Positions 35,941-45,148 of a DNA stretch of 64,000 nucleotides are shown here, piece by piece. This DNA is from DATBGO01 sp050011895 (GTDB lineage Bacteria > Actinomycetota > Actinomycetes > Streptosporangiales > Streptosporangiaceae), in NCBI GenBank assembly GCA_050011895.1, contig JBEKIF010000006.1:124001-188000 (forward strand), read 5' to 3'. How positions within the stretch are numbered: the stretch's first letter is position 1; every line of letters starts with the position of its first letter. Both the position numbers and the translations under genes were made by a program. The notes below the pieces were generated by a model, which did no database searches, was not told where the DNA came from, and was given only the letters and a program-made list of their open reading frames with translations.

Positions 35941-37157
35941 AGTCTGCTGTTCCTGCTGTTTCCGCTGTTCCGGCCGCGCCCATCGACCCGGCCGGCCTGG
36001 CCGAGTCGCTGAAGCCGTTTGGCGAGAGCCGGATGCTGCCCAGGGCCGCCTATCTCGACCCGGCGGTGTTCGGCTGGGAACAGCAGTACTTTTTCGCCGG
36101 CGGATGGAATTGCGTCGGCCATAGTTCGCAGGTAGCGAAGCCCGGGGAGCAGCGGGCCGAGCCGGTCGGCCAGGGCAGCGTGCTGCTCGTCCGCGGCGAC
36201 GATGGCGAGCTGCGGGCCTTCGCCAACACCTGCAGGCATCGTGGCCATGAACTGCTGGCCTGCGGCGCCGCCGCGCAGCGGAACGCGATCATCTGCCCGT
36301 ATCACTCCTGGACCTACTCGCTGTCCGGCGGGCTGCGCGCAGCGGCCGGGTTCAAGGGGCGTGCCGGTTTCGACACGGCGGACTGGGGACTTGCCGAGCT
36401 GCCGGTGGCCGAATGGCACGGGCTGATCTTCGTCGACAGCTCACGGCGAGCCGGCCCGATCGCGGACTCGCTGCGCGAGCTCGACGAGCTGGTCGCGCCG
36501 TACGAGCCGGAACGGCTTGTCATCGCGGGGCGGCACGCCTACGGCGCGGCGGCCAACTGGAAGATCCTCACCGAGAACTATCACGAGTGCTACCACTGCC
36601 CGATGATCCACCCTGAGCTGTGCAAGGTCAGCCCGCCCAAGAGCGGCGAGAACTATCCGCCGCAGGATGCCTGGGTAGGCGGCTGGATGGACCTGCGCGA
36701 TGGCATGGACACGATGTCGCTGGACGGCACCAGCCTCGGTGTGCCGCTGCGCGGTCTCGGCGCGACCGGCCTGCGCACCGTGATCTATGTCAACATCTTC
36801 CCGAACGTGCTGCTCAGCCTGCATCCCGACTACGTGATGACGCATCGCCTCGTGCCATTGGCAGCTGACCGGACCACGATCGAGTGCACCTGGGCCTTCG
36901 CTCCCGAGGCGCTGGAGAAGCCCGGCTTCGACCCCGGCTACGCGGTCGAGTTCTGGGATATCACCAACAGGCAGGACTGGGGGGCATGTGAGTCGGTGCA
37001 GCGTGGCCTGACCTCCGTGCACGCGCAGCCCGGGCCGCTGTCGCCCGACGAGGACGCCGTGTATCAGTTCGTCACCACGGTGGCACGCGGGTATCTGGGC
37101 CAGCCGGCCTGGAATCCGGGAACGAAGGCGCGGGCGGAGGCGCCTGCGGTCAGCTGA
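35931..37157 (+). CDS. Rieske-type oxygenase alpha subunit (glycine-betaine/quaternary-amine-like)
   Basis: 408 residues from the ATG at 35931, placed by the promoter. Rieske [2Fe-2S] ligands: CRHRGHELLACG and CPYHSWTYSLSG (CxH...CxxH). Mononuclear iron site: WKILTENYHECYHCPMIHPEL. The length and the NWK...ENYxECYHC pattern match the branch that contains glycine betaine (GbcA), carnitine and stachydrine oxygenases, which demethylate or split quaternary amines with a separate reductase. No reductase gene is adjacent. It shares an operator-like site with amine-related genes 3-20 kb away, which supports but does not prove an amine substrate. Confidence 0.85.
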   Translation: MISQSAVPAVSAVPAAPIDPAGLAESLKPFGESRMLPRAAYLDPAVFGWEQQYFFAGGWNCVGHSSQVAKPGEQRAEPVGQGSVLLVRGDDGELRAFANTCRHRGHELLACGAAAQRNAIICPYHSWTYSLSGGLRAAAGFKGRAGFDTADWGLAELPVAEWHGLIFVDSSRRAGPIADSLRELDELVAPYEPERLVIAGRHAYGAAANWKILTENYHECYHCPMIHPELCKVSPPKSGENYPPQDAWVGGWMDLRDGMDTMSLDGTSLGVPLRGLGATGLRTVIYVNIFPNVLLSLHPDYVMTHRLVPLAADRTTIECTWAFAPEALEKPGFDPGYAVEFWDITNRQDWGACESVQRGLTSVHAQPGPLSPDEDAVYQFVTTVARGYLGQPAWNPGTKARAEAPAVS

Positions 37158-37290
37158 GGCCGGCCGGTCAGGCTGCGACCGGCGCGGATCTGCCGGGCCC
37201 GCGTCCTGGAGAAGGCTGCTGGGACGGAAGACAACAGGAACCGACGATGTTGACGTAACCGCAACTCTCCTCACAGCGAAGGTACGTCAC

Positions 37291-37782
37291 GTGTCCGTTT
37301 ATGATTTCCCGGTGAACACCCTGTCCGGCCAGCCTGGCTCGCTCGGCGACCTGTCAGGCAAAACGCTGCTTGTCGTCAACGTCGCCTCGAAATGCGGTCT
37401 CACGCCGCAGTACGCGGGGCTGGAGCGGCTGCACGAGCGGTTCAGCGACCGTGGTTTCTCGGTCGTCGGATTCCCTTGTAATCAGTTCGGCGGCCAGGAG
37501 CCCGGCGGCGCGGAGGAGATCCAGCAGTTCTGCTCCGTTAATTACGGCGTTAGTTTCCCGCTTTTCGAGAAGATTGACGTCAACGGCCCGGATCGGCATC
37601 CCATTTACGCCGAGCTCACCGAGGTGCCTGATGCTGCGGGCGCGGCGGGCGACATTCGGTGGAACTTCGAGAAGTTCCTGATCGCGCCCGACGGGAAGGT
37701 GGCCGGACGGTTCCGCCCGCAGACCGACCCCGAGGACCCTGCGCTCGTCGCCGCGATCGAGGCCAGCCTCCCAGCCGGCTGA
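37291..37782 (+). CDS. Glutathione peroxidase-like (thiol) peroxidase
   Basis: 163 residues. Active-site Cys in NVASKCGLTPQY (Cys, not selenocysteine), the Gln/Trp helpers in GFPCNQFGGQEPG and IRWNFEKFLI, and DGKVAGRF. Actinomycetes lack glutathione, so thioredoxin or mycothiol is a likelier reductant. Starts at GTG 37291 with GAAGG about 9 nt upstream. Confidence 0.92.
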   Translation: MSVYDFPVNTLSGQPGSLGDLSGKTLLVVNVASKCGLTPQYAGLERLHERFSDRGFSVVGFPCNQFGGQEPGGAEEIQQFCSVNYGVSFPLFEKIDVNGPDRHPIYAELTEVPDAAGAAGDIRWNFEKFLIAPDGKVAGRFRPQTDPEDPALVAAIEASLPAG

Positions 37783-37791
37783 CCGTCGGCG

Positions 37792-37831
37792 TGAGGCATC
37801 CAGCCGCCTGGTCTGGCGGCGCGATGCCTCA
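37792..37831. terminator. Hairpin between convergent genes
   Basis: TGAGGCATC (37792-37800) pairs with GATGCCTCA (37823-37831), with an inner stem GCCGCC/GGCGGC. It separates the peroxidase from the convergent acyl-CoA dehydrogenase and includes the latter's stop codon. Confidence 0.55.
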
Positions 37832-38995
37832 GGCCAGCGCCCGGGGCCCGCGCTTGATCAGCTGGTCGGCGATGATCGCTCGCTGGACCTCGCTGGTGCC
37901 TTCCCAGATGCGCTCGACCCGAAGTTCGCGGTAGAACCGCTCGGCGACGTTCTCCCGCATGTAGCCACGGCCGCCGAATACCTGCACGGCGCGGTCGGCC
38001 ACCCGCCCGGCCATCTCGGAGGCGTACAGCTTGGCCATTGAGCACTGGGCGTGCTGCACCTTGACGTCGGCGGCTGCGTCGATCGCCCGGGCCGTCTCGT
38101 AGGTCAGCGACCTGGCGGCGAACAGCTCGGTCAGGCTGTCCGCGAGCATCCCCTGGATCGCCCCGAACTGGCTGATCGGCTGGCCCTGCACCCGCCGCTG
38201 CGCCGCGAACTCGGTCATCTCGGCGGTCAGCCGCTCCGCCGCGCCCAGGCAGCGGGCCGCGACCATCAGCCGCTCGAACCTGAACCATTCGTAGGCGAAA
38301 CTCATCCCGTCACCCTCGGCTCCGACCAGGTTGGCGGCCGGCACCCGGACGGCGTCAAAGCTGACGATCGGGTGCTGGTGACTGATCGTGTGCGAGTATG
38401 CGGGGGTCCGGACAACCCGGACGCCCGGGCTCGGCAGGTCGACCAGGAACATCGCGTGCTCGCCGTCGTGCGGGCCACCGGCCAGCTTGCCCTGGAAAAA
38501 CGCGAAGGTGGCCGAGTTATACGAAGTGACATGCCACTTCTCGCCGGTCAGGACGTACTCGTCGCCGTCCGCGCGGGCGGTGGCGGCGATGGCAGCCACG
38601 TCCGAGCCCGCGCCCTCCTCGGTGATCGCATAGCACTCTTCCGCCTCGCCGCGGATGGCCGGGATCACGTAGCGGTCCAGCTGGTAGGGGGTGGCCACGG
38701 CAGGCAGCCAGGAGGGGGGAGTGCCGCAGGCCCAGGCGAGCGCGTTGGTGACCCGGCCGACCTGCTCCTGGATCAGGACCTGCTGCAGCGCGGTGGCGCC
38801 GCCGCCGCCCAGCTCTGTCGGCATGTTGGCGGCGTGCAGGCCGAGGTCCCTGGCGCGCGCGGCATGCGCAGCAGCGAGGTCATCGGGCAGCATGCCGTTG
38901 CTGAGCTCGGCGGTCACCTCGTAAGGGATTAGCTGATCCGCAAACGACCGGGCCCGTGCCTGGATCTCCAGGTCCTCGTCCGACAAGCGGTACAT
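37829..38995 (-). CDS. Acyl-CoA dehydrogenase
   Basis: 388 residues from the ATG at 38995. FAD-binding segments CYAITEEGAGSDVAAI and YVLTGEKWHVTSYNSA, the helix RVQGQPISQFGAIQGMLADSLTEL, and the C-terminal VFGGRGYMRENVAERFYRELRVERIWEGTSEVQRAIIADQLIKRG, whose IWEGT segment holds the usual catalytic Glu. It oxidises an acyl-CoA at the alpha-beta position. It is divergent from an FAD oxidoreductase across a perfect 16-bp palindrome. Confidence 0.93.
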   Translation of the reverse strand: MYRLSDEDLEIQARARSFADQLIPYEVTAELSNGMLPDDLAAAHAARARDLGLHAANMPTELGGGGATALQQVLIQEQVGRVTNALAWACGTPPSWLPAVATPYQLDRYVIPAIRGEAEECYAITEEGAGSDVAAIAATARADGDEYVLTGEKWHVTSYNSATFAFFQGKLAGGPHDGEHAMFLVDLPSPGVRVVRTPAYSHTISHQHPIVSFDAVRVPAANLVGAEGDGMSFAYEWFRFERLMVAARCLGAAERLTAEMTEFAAQRRVQGQPISQFGAIQGMLADSLTELFAARSLTYETARAIDAAADVKVQHAQCSMAKLYASEMAGRVADRAVQVFGGRGYMRENVAERFYRELRVERIWEGTSEVQRAIIADQLIKRGPRALA

Positions 38996-39072
38996 GGCGC
39001 CCCTTATCTCCGGCCGCGCCGGGTGCCTGCCGCGCCGGTCCCTGCCGCGCCGGGTCCCGATCCTCACCGGCC

Positions 39073-39101
39073 TTGACTGAACGTTCAGTCTATGCCAGCA
39101 T
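39073..39101 (+). promoter_or_regulatory. Promoter with perfect 16-bp palindrome (operator A)
   Basis: TTGACT (39073-39078), a 17-bp spacer and CAGCAT (39096-39101) lie 7 nt before the GTG at 39109. GACTGAACGTTCAGTC (39075-39090) is a perfect palindrome that covers the -35 box and the spacer, the placement of a repressor site. The same site lies 78 bp upstream of the divergent acyl-CoA dehydrogenase. Confidence 0.75.
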
Positions 39102-39108
39102 CAACCAC

Positions 39109-40338
39109 GTGCCAACGAGTCTGGCCGGCCGGCCTGAACTCGCCGACGCCATTGTCGTCGGCGGCGGCACGGTGGGTGCCTGGTGCGCCTATTTCCTCCG
39201 CCGCAGCGGTCTGGACCGGGTCGTCCTGCTGGAGAAACGGACCCTCGGTGCGGGCGCGAGCAGCCGTGCGGCCGGGGTCGTCAGGACCCAGGGCGGCACC
39301 CGCTGGGCGGTCCGGCTCGGCGACTGGTCCCGGAGGTTCTACCTGAGCCAGCGCCACGAACTCCCGATCGACTCCGGCTTCACGCCGCAGGGCTACCTGC
39401 TGCCGTGTTTCACCGACAGCGACGTCGCCGCCGCCCGCGACCGGATGGCCATGCAGGCCGGGCTTGGCCTGTCGGTCCGCTGGCTGGAGCCGGCCGAGGT
39501 CGACGAGCTCAACCCGACCCTCGCGCCCGGGCTGACGCTGGGCGGGACCTTCTGCGCGGAGGACGGCTATCTCAGCCCGCCGCGCAACGTCACCGCCTAC
39601 GCGGTCGCGCTGGCGACCAGCGGCGTTATCGTCCGCGAGCGGGTCGCCTTCACCGGGCTGCTGACCGGAGGCGGCCGCGTCACCGGCGTGGCGACCAGCG
39701 CGGGCGTGCTCGCCGCACCGCTTGTCGTGCTCACCGGCGGCCCCGAGCTTGCCGAGGTGGGCGGACATGCCGGCGTGCGGATCCCGGCGGGCGGGGCCAG
39801 GCACCAGGTCGCGGTGACACAGGCCCATCCGGAACTGGCCGCAGGGCGGGTGCCGATGGTCTTCGACCTGTCGGCGGGCCTGTACTGGCGGCCCGAGGAG
39901 GGCGGCCTGCTGTTCGGCATGAGCAACCCGGACGAGCCGCCAGGCACCGCCCGCTGCGTTGACGAGGAATACCTGGCCAGCATGCGGAAGAGGCTGGCGC
40001 GGCTCGTCCCGGTCACCGCCGGGCTCGGGCTACGCCGGGTCTGGGCGGCGACGATCGATTACACCCCTGATCACCTGCCCATCGTCGGTCCCGCCATCGG
40101 CCAGGACGGGATTATTAACGGAGCCACCGTGGCCAGTGCCGGCGGCGCCGGGATGATGTGGGGGCCGGCCGTGGCCCGCGCGGCTGCCGATGTCGCGCTC
40201 ACCGGCTGGTCCGACGTCGTGGACACTGCCGACCTCGGGCTGGACAGGTTCGACGAGGACGGCAAGAGCCGCCTGGCCGCCGACCCGGTTGCGCTGCCCT
40301 TCCCGGAGCGCGCGACCGGCCAGCCAGCGGCCCGCTGA
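39109..40338 (+). CDS. FAD-dependent oxidoreductase (DAO / amine-oxidase-like)
   Basis: 409 residues from the GTG at 39109. N-terminal FAD site DAIVVGGGTVGAWCAYFLRRSG with the following acid in VVLLEKRTLG, then GASSRAAGVVRTQGG, and the C-terminal YTPDHLPIVGPA and GGAGMMWGPAVAR segments of the DAO family (sarcosine, dimethylglycine and D-amino-acid oxidases). The His in ARHQVAVTQAH may be structural; the substrate is not fixed by sequence. It is followed at 23 bp by a cupin gene in the same direction. Confidence 0.87.
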   Translation: MPTSLAGRPELADAIVVGGGTVGAWCAYFLRRSGLDRVVLLEKRTLGAGASSRAAGVVRTQGGTRWAVRLGDWSRRFYLSQRHELPIDSGFTPQGYLLPCFTDSDVAAARDRMAMQAGLGLSVRWLEPAEVDELNPTLAPGLTLGGTFCAEDGYLSPPRNVTAYAVALATSGVIVRERVAFTGLLTGGGRVTGVATSAGVLAAPLVVLTGGPELAEVGGHAGVRIPAGGARHQVAVTQAHPELAAGRVPMVFDLSAGLYWRPEEGGLLFGMSNPDEPPGTARCVDEEYLASMRKRLARLVPVTAGLGLRRVWAATIDYTPDHLPIVGPAIGQDGIINGATVASAGGAGMMWGPAVARAAADVALTGWSDVVDTADLGLDRFDEDGKSRLAADPVALPFPERATGQPAAR

Positions 40339-40360
40339 ACGCACCGAAAGGATAGCGACC

Positions 40361-40711
40361 GTGACTGACATGACGCCCGCGACCCCGTTTCTCGCTGCTG
40401 CCCGCACCGCCGAGCTTGAGGACTGGGGGCCGCTGGAGGAGGCCACCGGCGAGCCGATGCAGACGTCGGGCCTGACGCTATGGCAGGACGGCGAGCAAGA
40501 GGCCGGGGTGTGGGAGTGCGCGGCTGGCCCGTCGTACTGGAAGCTCGAGACGCACGAGTTCGTGCACATCGTGGCGGGCCGGATGACCGTGACGCCGGAT
40601 GGCGGGCAGCCGCAGGACATCGGCCCGGGCGACACCGCGGTCTTCCCGCGCGGCTGGGCAGGCACCTGGCAGATCCACGAGCAGATCCGCAAGGTCTACG
40701 TCATCTTCTGA
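40361..40711 (+). CDS. Cupin-domain protein (DUF861-like)
   Basis: 116 residues. Cupin motifs: WECAAGPSYWKLETHEFVHIVAGRMTVTPDGG (motif 1 with His and Glu) and IGPGDTAVFPRGWAGTWQIHEQIRKVYVI (motif 2). It resembles the ureidoglycine-aminohydrolase-like DUF861 group often found beside amine oxidase genes. GTG 40361 has GAAAGGA about 9 nt upstream. Likely co-transcribed with the FAD oxidoreductase. Confidence 0.83.
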   Translation: MTDMTPATPFLAAARTAELEDWGPLEEATGEPMQTSGLTLWQDGEQEAGVWECAAGPSYWKLETHEFVHIVAGRMTVTPDGGQPQDIGPGDTAVFPRGWAGTWQIHEQIRKVYVIF

Positions 40712-40835
40712 CCGGCTCATCCAGGGCCCGGGCGGCGCCAGCCCCGGACCAGGCCACCAGGGCGAATCATCCAGGTCAGCCAGCGGTGAACATCACGATC
40801 CGCACTCCAGCCCGGTGCGGGCCGTCGGGAAGGCT

Positions 40836-40841
40836 GATACT
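40836..40841 (+). promoter_or_regulatory. -10 box of the polysaccharide deacetylase gene
   Basis: GATACT, preceded by CT to give an extended context, lies 6 nt before the ATG at 40848: probably leaderless. Confidence 0.4.
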
Positions 40842-40847
40842 TGTCAG

Positions 40848-41621
40848 ATGGATCGGCGAAGATTCCTTGCAGGCGTCGGCCTGGTCACCGTCGGTGGCGC
40901 GGCTGGAGCCGGCGCCGGGATTGCGGTCGAGCAGGCTATGTCGGCCGAGGGACCGACGGCGCGGACCGCGCGCCCGGAAGGGCCGGCGGCGTACGTGGCG
41001 CGAGTGACGTTTCGTACTGCGCCGTCCGCCAGGGTCGTCGCGCTCACTATCGATGACGGCCCGACACGGGAGTGGACGCCGCAGGTGCTGAGGATTCTGC
41101 GGCAGCACGGTGCGAAGGCGACGTTCTTCGTGGTCGGCGAGCGGGCCCAGGCTGCGCCCCGCTGGGTAGTGCAGGCTGCGGACGCGGGTCACGAACTGGC
41201 TAATCACACGTGGGCGCACAGCGATCTGACCCAGAATAACGAGGCGTTCGACCGCGACAGCCTGGAACGCACCCACGAGCTCCTGGTGCACCTCACCGGC
41301 CGCGCGCCGAGCTTGTGCAGGCCGCCCTACGGCCGCATCGACAGCGTCGGATTGGCGGTCTGCGCGGGCCTGCACTACGGCGTGATGCTGTGGTCGAATC
41401 ATGTGACGGGCAGCAATGCCCGCGGCGACGTCGACACGACGCTGCGGCAGGCCTCGCCCGGCAGCATCGTGCTCGCTCATGACGGTGGGTCGGAGCCGAA
41501 CGCCAGCCTCATGCAGCAACTAGACCGGCTGGTGGCGTCCATGAAGGACGCCGGATACAGGTTCGTGACGGTGAGCGAACTGCTGGCGGCTCCGGCGCAC
41601 GGAGGCGCCGCCGCTACCTAA
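40848..41621 (+). CDS. Exported polysaccharide deacetylase (NodB fold)
   Basis: 257 residues. The N-terminus MDRRRFLAGVGLVTVGGAAG is a Tat-type signal. The NodB domain shows motif 1 VVALTIDDGPTREW (catalytic base and metal Asp), motif 2 ELANHTWAHSDL (metal His pair), motif 3 RPPYGRID, and a final IVLAHDGG. Members remove acetyl groups from peptidoglycan, chitin or related glycans outside the cell. It stands alone and is convergent with the S9 peptidase gene. Confidence 0.9.
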   Translation: MDRRRFLAGVGLVTVGGAAGAGAGIAVEQAMSAEGPTARTARPEGPAAYVARVTFRTAPSARVVALTIDDGPTREWTPQVLRILRQHGAKATFFVVGERAQAAPRWVVQAADAGHELANHTWAHSDLTQNNEAFDRDSLERTHELLVHLTGRAPSLCRPPYGRIDSVGLAVCAGLHYGVMLWSNHVTGSNARGDVDTTLRQASPGSIVLAHDGGSEPNASLMQQLDRLVASMKDAGYRFVTVSELLAAPAHGGAAAT

Positions 41622-41722
41622 CCCTGCGCCGGTCAGCGTGCAGCCTGCCGGGCGGCTCACCGGTGTCGTCGCGGATGTCCCGAAGGATATGAGCGCAGCC
41701 GCCGTTCAGCGCGAGCAAGCCG

Positions 41723-43504
41723 TCAGGCGAGTGCGCGCCGCAGGAAGTCAAGCTCCAGCCGGAGCATATTCTCCGCGACCTCAGGCTGGGCGGTCATGTG
41801 CGTCGTGCCGGACAGCGGCAGCACGGTGTGCGGCCGTCCCGCCGCCAGCAGCGCCGCGGACAAGCGCAGCGTGTTCGCGGCGATCACGTTGTCATCGGCC
41901 AGCCCGTGGATGAGCATGAGCGGCCGCTCCAGCCTGGCCGCCTCGGGCAGCAGCGAGCAGCGCTCGTAGTTCTCCGGCTCGGTGGCCGGATGGCCGAGAA
42001 ACCGCTCCTTGTAGTAGGTGTCGTACAGCCGCTGGTCGGAAATGGCCGCGCCGGCGACGGCGGCGTGGAACACGTCAGGGCGGCGCAGCACCGCGAGCGC
42101 GGCCAGGAAGCCACCGAATGACCAGCCCCGGATGCCGACGCGGCCAAGATCGAGGTCGGGATAGCGATCCGCGGCCGCATGTAGCGCCTCGACCTGGTCG
42201 TCGAGGGCCCGCCCGCCGATATCGCCGCGGACCGTGCGATCCCACCCTGGGCCCCGGCCCGGCGTGCCGCGGCCATCGGCGACGACGACAGCGAACCCCT
42301 GCTCAGCGAACCACTGCGCGACGCCAAACCACCACGTCCTGGCGCGCATGACCCGCTGCAGGGCAGGCCCGCCGTAGGGATCCATCAGGACCGGCAGCCG
42401 GCCGGCGCCGGGCTGGTGCCAGGACGGCAGCAGCACGGCGGTCACCAGTTCCCGCTGGCCGGCCCGGAACAACTCGATCCGGAGGTCAAGCCCGAGCGGC
42501 GCGGCACGCCCGGCGATCTCGGCGATCTTCAAACCGTCGCGCTCGACGTGCACCAGGGTGCCATCGTGATCCAGTGATCGCTGCGTCACCACGGTAACCC
42601 CGCCGGCCCGCGTGCCGCTGTGCACGGCCGGCGCCTGGGTCAGCTGGACCAGCCCGGCGCCCTGGTCGTACGCCCACAGCTGGATCTCAGCCGGCTCCGT
42701 TGACGCGCTGAACAGCACGGCGTCGCCGTCGACGTCGAGCACCTCCCGGACCTGCAGCCCGGGCGGGGTCACCGGGCGCCCGTCCACCACCAGCCGGTAG
42801 CTGTCATCCGCCGCGGTGATCCACACCAGGGCACCGGACGCAGTGACCGCAGGTACCCCCGACCCGACCGCCACCCACGCGGCATCGCGTTCGGAGTGAA
42901 CCAGGCCGGTCCGGCCGGAGGCCGGCTCGACCTCCAGGACCTGCACCACGCGCTGGTCGCGGCTCTGCACGGCGATCAGCAGCCGCGGCCCCCAGCAGAC
43001 GTCCACCAGGTACTCGAACGCCGCCCGGTCCCAGCGGACCCCCGTCCGCTCGCCGTCTAGCCCGGCCAGCCACAGCGAGACGTCCGCGTTCGCCGTTCCC
43101 GCGGCCGGATAGGCGACCTGCCGCGGCGCGTTCTGCGGATTGGCGGGATCGGAGATATACCAGCGCTGCACGGCCGCGACATCAACCCTTGCCACCAGCA
43201 GCCGGTCACTGTCCGGCGACCACCAGAAACCCCGCGACCGGCCCATTTCCTCGGCGGCGACGTGCTCCGCCAGGCCGTAGCTGATATCCGGGCCCTCGGG
43301 CGCGGCGAGCTCGGCGTCAGCGCTGCCGTCGAACCCGACGACCCGCAGGGCGCCCTCGCTGACGTAGCCGATCCGCTGGCCCGCCGGGTCGATCCGCGGA
43401 TCGATGACCCGGCTGCCATCCGGCGACACAGTGAACTCATCAGGCCGCCCATACATGAACCAACCGGTGCGGGCGAAACGGCGCGGGAAGTCATCAGCAC
43501 CCAT
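41723..43504 (-). CDS. S9-family prolyl oligopeptidase (DPP-IV-like) with shortened beta-propeller
   Basis: 593 residues from the ATG at 43504 (AAGGTG upstream). The C-terminal alpha/beta hydrolase has the serine in GWSFGGFLAAL, the aspartate in IHGLADDNV and the histidine in SGTTHMTA, plus DYYxxGxxx-like CTYYKERFLG. The N-terminal propeller is about 100 residues shorter than in related actinobacterial S9 proteins: the usual blade after FTVSPDGSRV is missing and the chain goes straight to IDPRIDPAGQRIGYVSEGALRVV. Either a deleted form or a naturally compact propeller. Confidence 0.87.
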   Translation of the reverse strand: MGADDFPRRFARTGWFMYGRPDEFTVSPDGSRVIDPRIDPAGQRIGYVSEGALRVVGFDGSADAELAAPEGPDISYGLAEHVAAEEMGRSRGFWWSPDSDRLLVARVDVAAVQRWYISDPANPQNAPRQVAYPAAGTANADVSLWLAGLDGERTGVRWDRAAFEYLVDVCWGPRLLIAVQSRDQRVVQVLEVEPASGRTGLVHSERDAAWVAVGSGVPAVTASGALVWITAADDSYRLVVDGRPVTPPGLQVREVLDVDGDAVLFSASTEPAEIQLWAYDQGAGLVQLTQAPAVHSGTRAGGVTVVTQRSLDHDGTLVHVERDGLKIAEIAGRAAPLGLDLRIELFRAGQRELVTAVLLPSWHQPGAGRLPVLMDPYGGPALQRVMRARTWWFGVAQWFAEQGFAVVVADGRGTPGRGPGWDRTVRGDIGGRALDDQVEALHAAADRYPDLDLGRVGIRGWSFGGFLAALAVLRRPDVFHAAVAGAAISDQRLYDTYYKERFLGHPATEPENYERCSLLPEAARLERPLMLIHGLADDNVIAANTLRLSAALLAAGRPHTVLPLSGTTHMTAQPEVAENMLRLELDFLRRALA

Positions 43505-43732
43505 AACCACACCTTGCCACTAACCACACCCTGCCACGACGTATCACCATCAGGCGCGGGCAGGACAACGGGAGCATAAACGATTGTCATGAACGAGCCA
43601 TGAAGAAACCACGAACGCGTCGGCAAATGACCAAACGTGCATGCCGACCAGCCCAAAGGGTACCCCTCCCCGGGAAAGGCCCTGGCCTCATCGGGGGATG
43701 GGGTCACGGGGGATAGGTCGGGGGTTTTCGGG

Positions 43733-44989
43733 GTGAAGCAATATATTGTCGGCGCTGTCCGATCGGGCAGCCGGCTGGTCATCATCACAGCGGCGGGGGC
43801 CGCACTCGTCTTGTCGGCGGCAGCATGCTCGGTACTGGGCGGGCACAGTCAGCCGCCGCCGGCCGCGCAGCTAACGATCACGCCAGCGAGCGGTGTGCAG
43901 AATGTCAGCCCTAGTGCCGGGGTCACGGTAACGGCGAAGCACGGCAAGCTGCGGAACGTCGTCGTCCGGGCTATCGGCGACCCGCTGGCCGGCCTGCTCA
44001 GCCGCAGCAAGACGGCCTGGCACAGCGAGGGGCTGCTGTACCCGTCGCACACCTACACCGTGACGGCCACCGCCATCGGCGCTGGCGGCAAGCGGGTCAC
44101 CGTGACGAGCACGTTCCAGACGCTGAAGCCGCGTAAGACCTTCAGTGCCTCGATCATCGAGGGTTACCAGCAGAGCTATGGCGTCGGCATGCCGATCGTC
44201 TTGACGTTCAACCGCCCGATCACTCATAAGGCCGCGGTCGAGAGCTCGCTCAGCCTGGTTACGTCCAAGCCAGTCGTGGGCGCCTGGTACTGGGACGGCA
44301 ACGAGACGCTGGAATTCCGGCCGAGGGTCTACTGGCCCCAGCACACCGTGGTAAGCGTCAAGGGGGACTTCAAGGGCGTGGAGGCCGCGCGAGGCGTCTA
44401 CGGCATCCGCAACGTGAGCCAGACGTTTAATATCGGGGCGTCGCTGATCGTCGTGGCGAGCACGACCTCGCACTACATGCAGGTCTACTACAAGCACAGG
44501 CTCTTCGGTGACTGGCCGATCAGCACCGGCCGGCCGGGCGACGACACGGCCAACGGGACCTACCTGACCATCGAGAAGGCCAACCCGACGTTCATGACGG
44601 GGCCCGGCTACGCGCTCTGGGTGCCGTGGGCCGTCCGGTTCACCTGGAGCGGCGTCTACATCCACGACGCGTACTGGTCGGTGGGGGAGCAGGGCTACGT
44701 CAACGTCAGCCACGGCTGCGTGAACACCTCGCCGGAGCACGCCGAGATCTACTACAACATGGAGCTTCCCGGTGATCCGGTCACCGTCACCAACAGCCCC
44801 GTCGCGGGTACCTGGGACAACGGCTGGACCGAGTGGTTCCTGTCCTGGAAGCAGCTGCTGAAGGGCAGCGCGCTGCACGAGGCGGTCGAGGCCGGGCCGA
44901 ACGGCAGTTCGTTCGTCAGCCCGGCCACGCTCCCCGCGGTCCAGGCCAGCGTGCCCCTGCAGCGGCCGCGCTTCAACAACGCGGCCTGA
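43733..44989 (+). CDS. L,D-transpeptidase, lipoprotein
   Basis: About 418 residues from a GTG at 43733; an upstream ATG at 43637 is possible, but the signal peptide fits better with the GTG. A lipobox-like LSAAACS follows a hydrophobic stretch (LVIITAAGAALVL). Two Ig-like beta domains (ITPASGVQNVSPSAGVTVTAKHGKLRNVVV..., FNRPITHKAAVESSLSL) precede the YkuD catalytic domain, with YIHDAYW and VNVSHGCVNTSPEHAEIYYN containing His and the nucleophilic Cys. It makes 3-3 crosslinks in peptidoglycan or attaches proteins, outside the membrane. The domain layout matches the mycobacterial LdtMt2 type. Confidence 0.92.
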   Translation: MKQYIVGAVRSGSRLVIITAAGAALVLSAAACSVLGGHSQPPPAAQLTITPASGVQNVSPSAGVTVTAKHGKLRNVVVRAIGDPLAGLLSRSKTAWHSEGLLYPSHTYTVTATAIGAGGKRVTVTSTFQTLKPRKTFSASIIEGYQQSYGVGMPIVLTFNRPITHKAAVESSLSLVTSKPVVGAWYWDGNETLEFRPRVYWPQHTVVSVKGDFKGVEAARGVYGIRNVSQTFNIGASLIVVASTTSHYMQVYYKHRLFGDWPISTGRPGDDTANGTYLTIEKANPTFMTGPGYALWVPWAVRFTWSGVYIHDAYWSVGEQGYVNVSHGCVNTSPEHAEIYYNMELPGDPVTVTNSPVAGTWDNGWTEWFLSWKQLLKGSALHEAVEAGPNGSSFVSPATLPAVQASVPLQRPRFNNAA

Positions 44990-45000
44990 GCCCGTCCGTC

Positions 45001-45042
45001 GCATCGCCGGCTGACCGCACCGCCGCGGTCAGCCGGCGATGC
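45001..45042. terminator. 18-bp perfect hairpin between convergent genes
   Basis: GCATCGCCGGCTGACCGC (45001-45018) pairs perfectly with GCGGTCAGCCGGCGATGC (45025-45042) around a 6-nt loop, 12 bp after the L,D-transpeptidase gene. Probably a two-way terminator for this gene and the convergent acyl-CoA synthetase. Confidence 0.75.
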
Positions 45043-45148
45043 CGATGACGTGCCTGATCGCCTCGGGTTGTTCGATGGCGCGGTCGCTACTCGGGGATGA
45101 ATGCCTGATAGACGAGATCTGCGCCGGATATGCCGACCCGAGCTCGAA

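Noticed and set aside
43511..43732. ydaO-type (c-di-AMP) riboswitch before the L,D-transpeptidase gene
   Set aside because: Such riboswitches often precede cell-wall genes in actinomycetes, but I could not find the conserved core or pairing here.
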